A stretch of 31,691 nt of DNA from Hysterium pulicare CBS 123377. Its lineage: Eukaryota; Ascomycota; Dothideomycetes; Hysteriales; Hysteriaceae. Where the stretch lies: positions 1 through 31,691 of the forward strand of contig AJFK01000230.1 of assembly GCA_000467715.1 (NCBI GenBank), read 5' to 3'. The notes under the pieces are model-generated. The model was not told the DNA's origin. It searched no databases and worked only from the letters and a program-made list of their open reading frames with translations. Position 1 is the stretch's first letter. Every line of letters starts with the position of its first letter. The translations under genes and the position numbers were made by a program. Of the stretch, positions 30,204 to 31,691 are shown piece by piece.

Positions 30204-30754
30204 ATGCCGACGATCCCTCTCGACTACTGCATACTTATATCTATCGCTGGTAACAGCTCGCTCGGCTACTACAAGTATCAGAATGTCCGCTTTGCCGCAG
30301 TACTGACCGGGACCTTCATTCGGCCAAGCCTGAGTGGCCGCCAGTCGAAACGGAAGCCAGCACTGGCACGTTAGCTAGCGCAGACGTCAGGTGTGACTCC
30401 ACAGGTGATTGCCTTTACATTGATGTCTGGGCGCCAGCAAATGCCTCCGGTAACGGCATTAAGCTGCTAGTAATGATATGGACGTATGGAGATGGGTTCA
30501 CCGGCGGAAGTAAATCGCAAAATACTCTAGAGAGCTCATTCAACCTCAGCAAAGATTTCGTCTTCGTTGTATATAACTTCTAATACAGCTTTATGGGACG
30601 TGCAACATGCTTTCTAATGGACGAAGAGATACATTAGTACTTTTAGCGGCAATCCTAGACAGATCACTGCAGTAGGGTTCTCTACTAGCGCTTCTCAGAA
30701 CTTGTTCCAGTTGACTAGATTTGCTGGACACAGTGAGCAGCTCTTTGATCGCGC
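30204..30754 (+). pseudogene. Broken type-B carboxylesterase / lipase
   Basis: Three frame segments follow the family order. Segment 1 ends GYYKYQNVRFAAV..TG. Segment 2, from 30326, starts KPEWPPVETE and contains DCLYIDVWAP and a WTYGDGFTGG block, where the intact family has the oxyanion loop GGG[FW]. Segment 3, from 30585, starts TALWDVQHAF and contains the nucleophile elbow as GFSTS (30675-30689) instead of GxSxG. Between segments 1 and 2 a single base is missing near 30310. Segment 2 ends in a stop at 30581, just where YNYRLG would be expected, and about 20 residues are lost before segment 3, which has a further stop at 30615. A GTAAGT donor at 30755 marks a former intron; nothing recognisable follows. 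Signal peptide and C-terminal half are absent. It is certainly non-functional as an esterase. Confidence 0.8.
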
Positions 30755-31539
30755 GTAAGTCGTAACCCCTATCATCATTAAGCCGAGAGATTTTGGTAGA
30801 ATGTGTCCTCTACCGTTGGCTGTATTGGAGGACAGTTGGACTGCATGCTTGAGGTAAATTTTAGCACACTGAATAGAGTAATAAACGACATCGTGGATAA
30901 ACATACCTACTAATTCCAGCCTAGGGTTGATAGCTATTTCCATTGCTAAGACCTATGAGGCGAATATCTATTAAAGGTGCTTCATCTTCAGCGGACCCCT
31001 GTTAATCACGCACAGATGGCATAAAGCCAATAGTTAAGCTTGGACCGGTATCAACACTGCCTAGGACGTATCGTCGTACTTACGTCTTTTCTTTCCTGCC
31101 ATTATAGATAATATTGTAGAACAGCTTTTATCTAGAATCTAACTACTCTAGTCTCGGCCTCCGATTCGTAGACATAAAGTAATTCGTTTGATTTAAAAGC
31201 ATACAATTTATTAGTGACACAAGCCCTCCAAAACTAAGACTAGAATACGACAGTAGAGTTAGACTCCACTACACACGGTATAGATCAAAAGTACTACTAG
31301 TATACGCTCTTAGCCAGTTCAAGCGCCACTAGCAGCTCAAATTCATCCTTCAACTTCACCCGTAGGAATCTCCCTAGAGGAAGAGGAGGCATGCAGGGTA
31401 GCACCAACATTAACTACACCATCAGTATTATAATGCAGAAATACCCGATGTCGTTCGTCCTCACGGCCAACCCGAGTTCACTGTAGAAACACAATAAGAT
31501 ATAATCGCCCAACCGGCCAAGACTCCGTCTTTGCCCTCC
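30755..31539. other. Region without genes
   Basis: Increasingly AT-rich towards the right, with no coding frame of note. It is probably decayed sequence flanking a repeat. Confidence 0.45.
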
Positions 31540-31691
31540 CGGGCTTAGTACACCATTTAGGTTGAGTACACCAGAACTTTTATATATAAAACCTAACGCT
31601 GCTTATGCAGCTTTAATAGTTAGGGTAGCTTTAATAGTTTTCTTACTACCTTTCTAAAAAGGTATTCTACTACTAGAATAATAATATTCTA
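31540..31691. repeat. AT-rich repeat tract at window edge
   Basis: A direct repeat of AGCTTTAATAGTT occurs at about 31610 and 31628. The words TATTCTA, TAGAATA and TATTCTA at 31663, 31674 and 31685 form overlapping inverted repeats. The tract is rich in TA, as in repeats altered by repeat-induced point mutation. The element continues beyond the window and cannot be classified. Confidence 0.4.

Overview
This is a window of a filamentous ascomycete nuclear genome. The genes carry short introns (about 50-190 nt) with GT..AG ends, many with a CTRAY-type branch point shortly before the acceptor. A nuclear copy of ATP8, a gene normally on the mitochondrial DNA, points to Pleosporales (Dothideomycetes), where mitochondrial genomes lacking atp8 have been described; this placement is inference. 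There are no bacterial-style operons, no CRISPR array, and no RNA gene that I could support.

Layout. 1-2656 (minus): a tandem pair of divergent BTB/POZ-like paralogues, the first cut by the window edge. 3385-3882: a broken open frame. 4525-5027 (plus): a two-exon RidA-family gene with a TATA box, followed by about 2.1 kb without a convincing gene. 7190-8815 (plus): two tandem small cysteine-patterned secreted or membrane-anchored proteins that share an 80-residue domain and the same intron position. 9468-11458 (minus): a 636-residue membrane, proline-rich and coiled-coil protein. 12749-14650 (plus): an MFS transporter of the anion:cation symporter type, divergent from the coiled-coil gene. 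15549-16916 (minus): an acidic, probably disordered protein with a 31-nt first exon.

17935-18304 (minus): the highlight, a nuclear gene whose first exon encodes a 50-residue mitochondrial presequence and whose second exon encodes a 48-residue ATP synthase subunit 8. About 3.6 kb without a convincing gene follows. 21994-24033 (minus): a Rua1/Meu26-type transcription regulator with a minimal upstream ORF whose stop overlaps its start codon. 26269-28394 (minus): an intact eight-exon sugar transporter of the MFS, including an 18-nt exon. 28635-31691 is decaying sequence: an orphan open frame, a clearly broken type-B carboxylesterase, and an AT-rich inverted-repeat tract that looks like the edge of a mutated repeat.

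The genes do not form one pathway. Housekeeping or regulatory genes (ATP8, Rua1-like, coiled-coil protein) are mixed with accessory genes (secreted pair, BTB-like pair, transporters) and relics. All splice models were built by eye from splice signals and protein continuity, with no transcript evidence.
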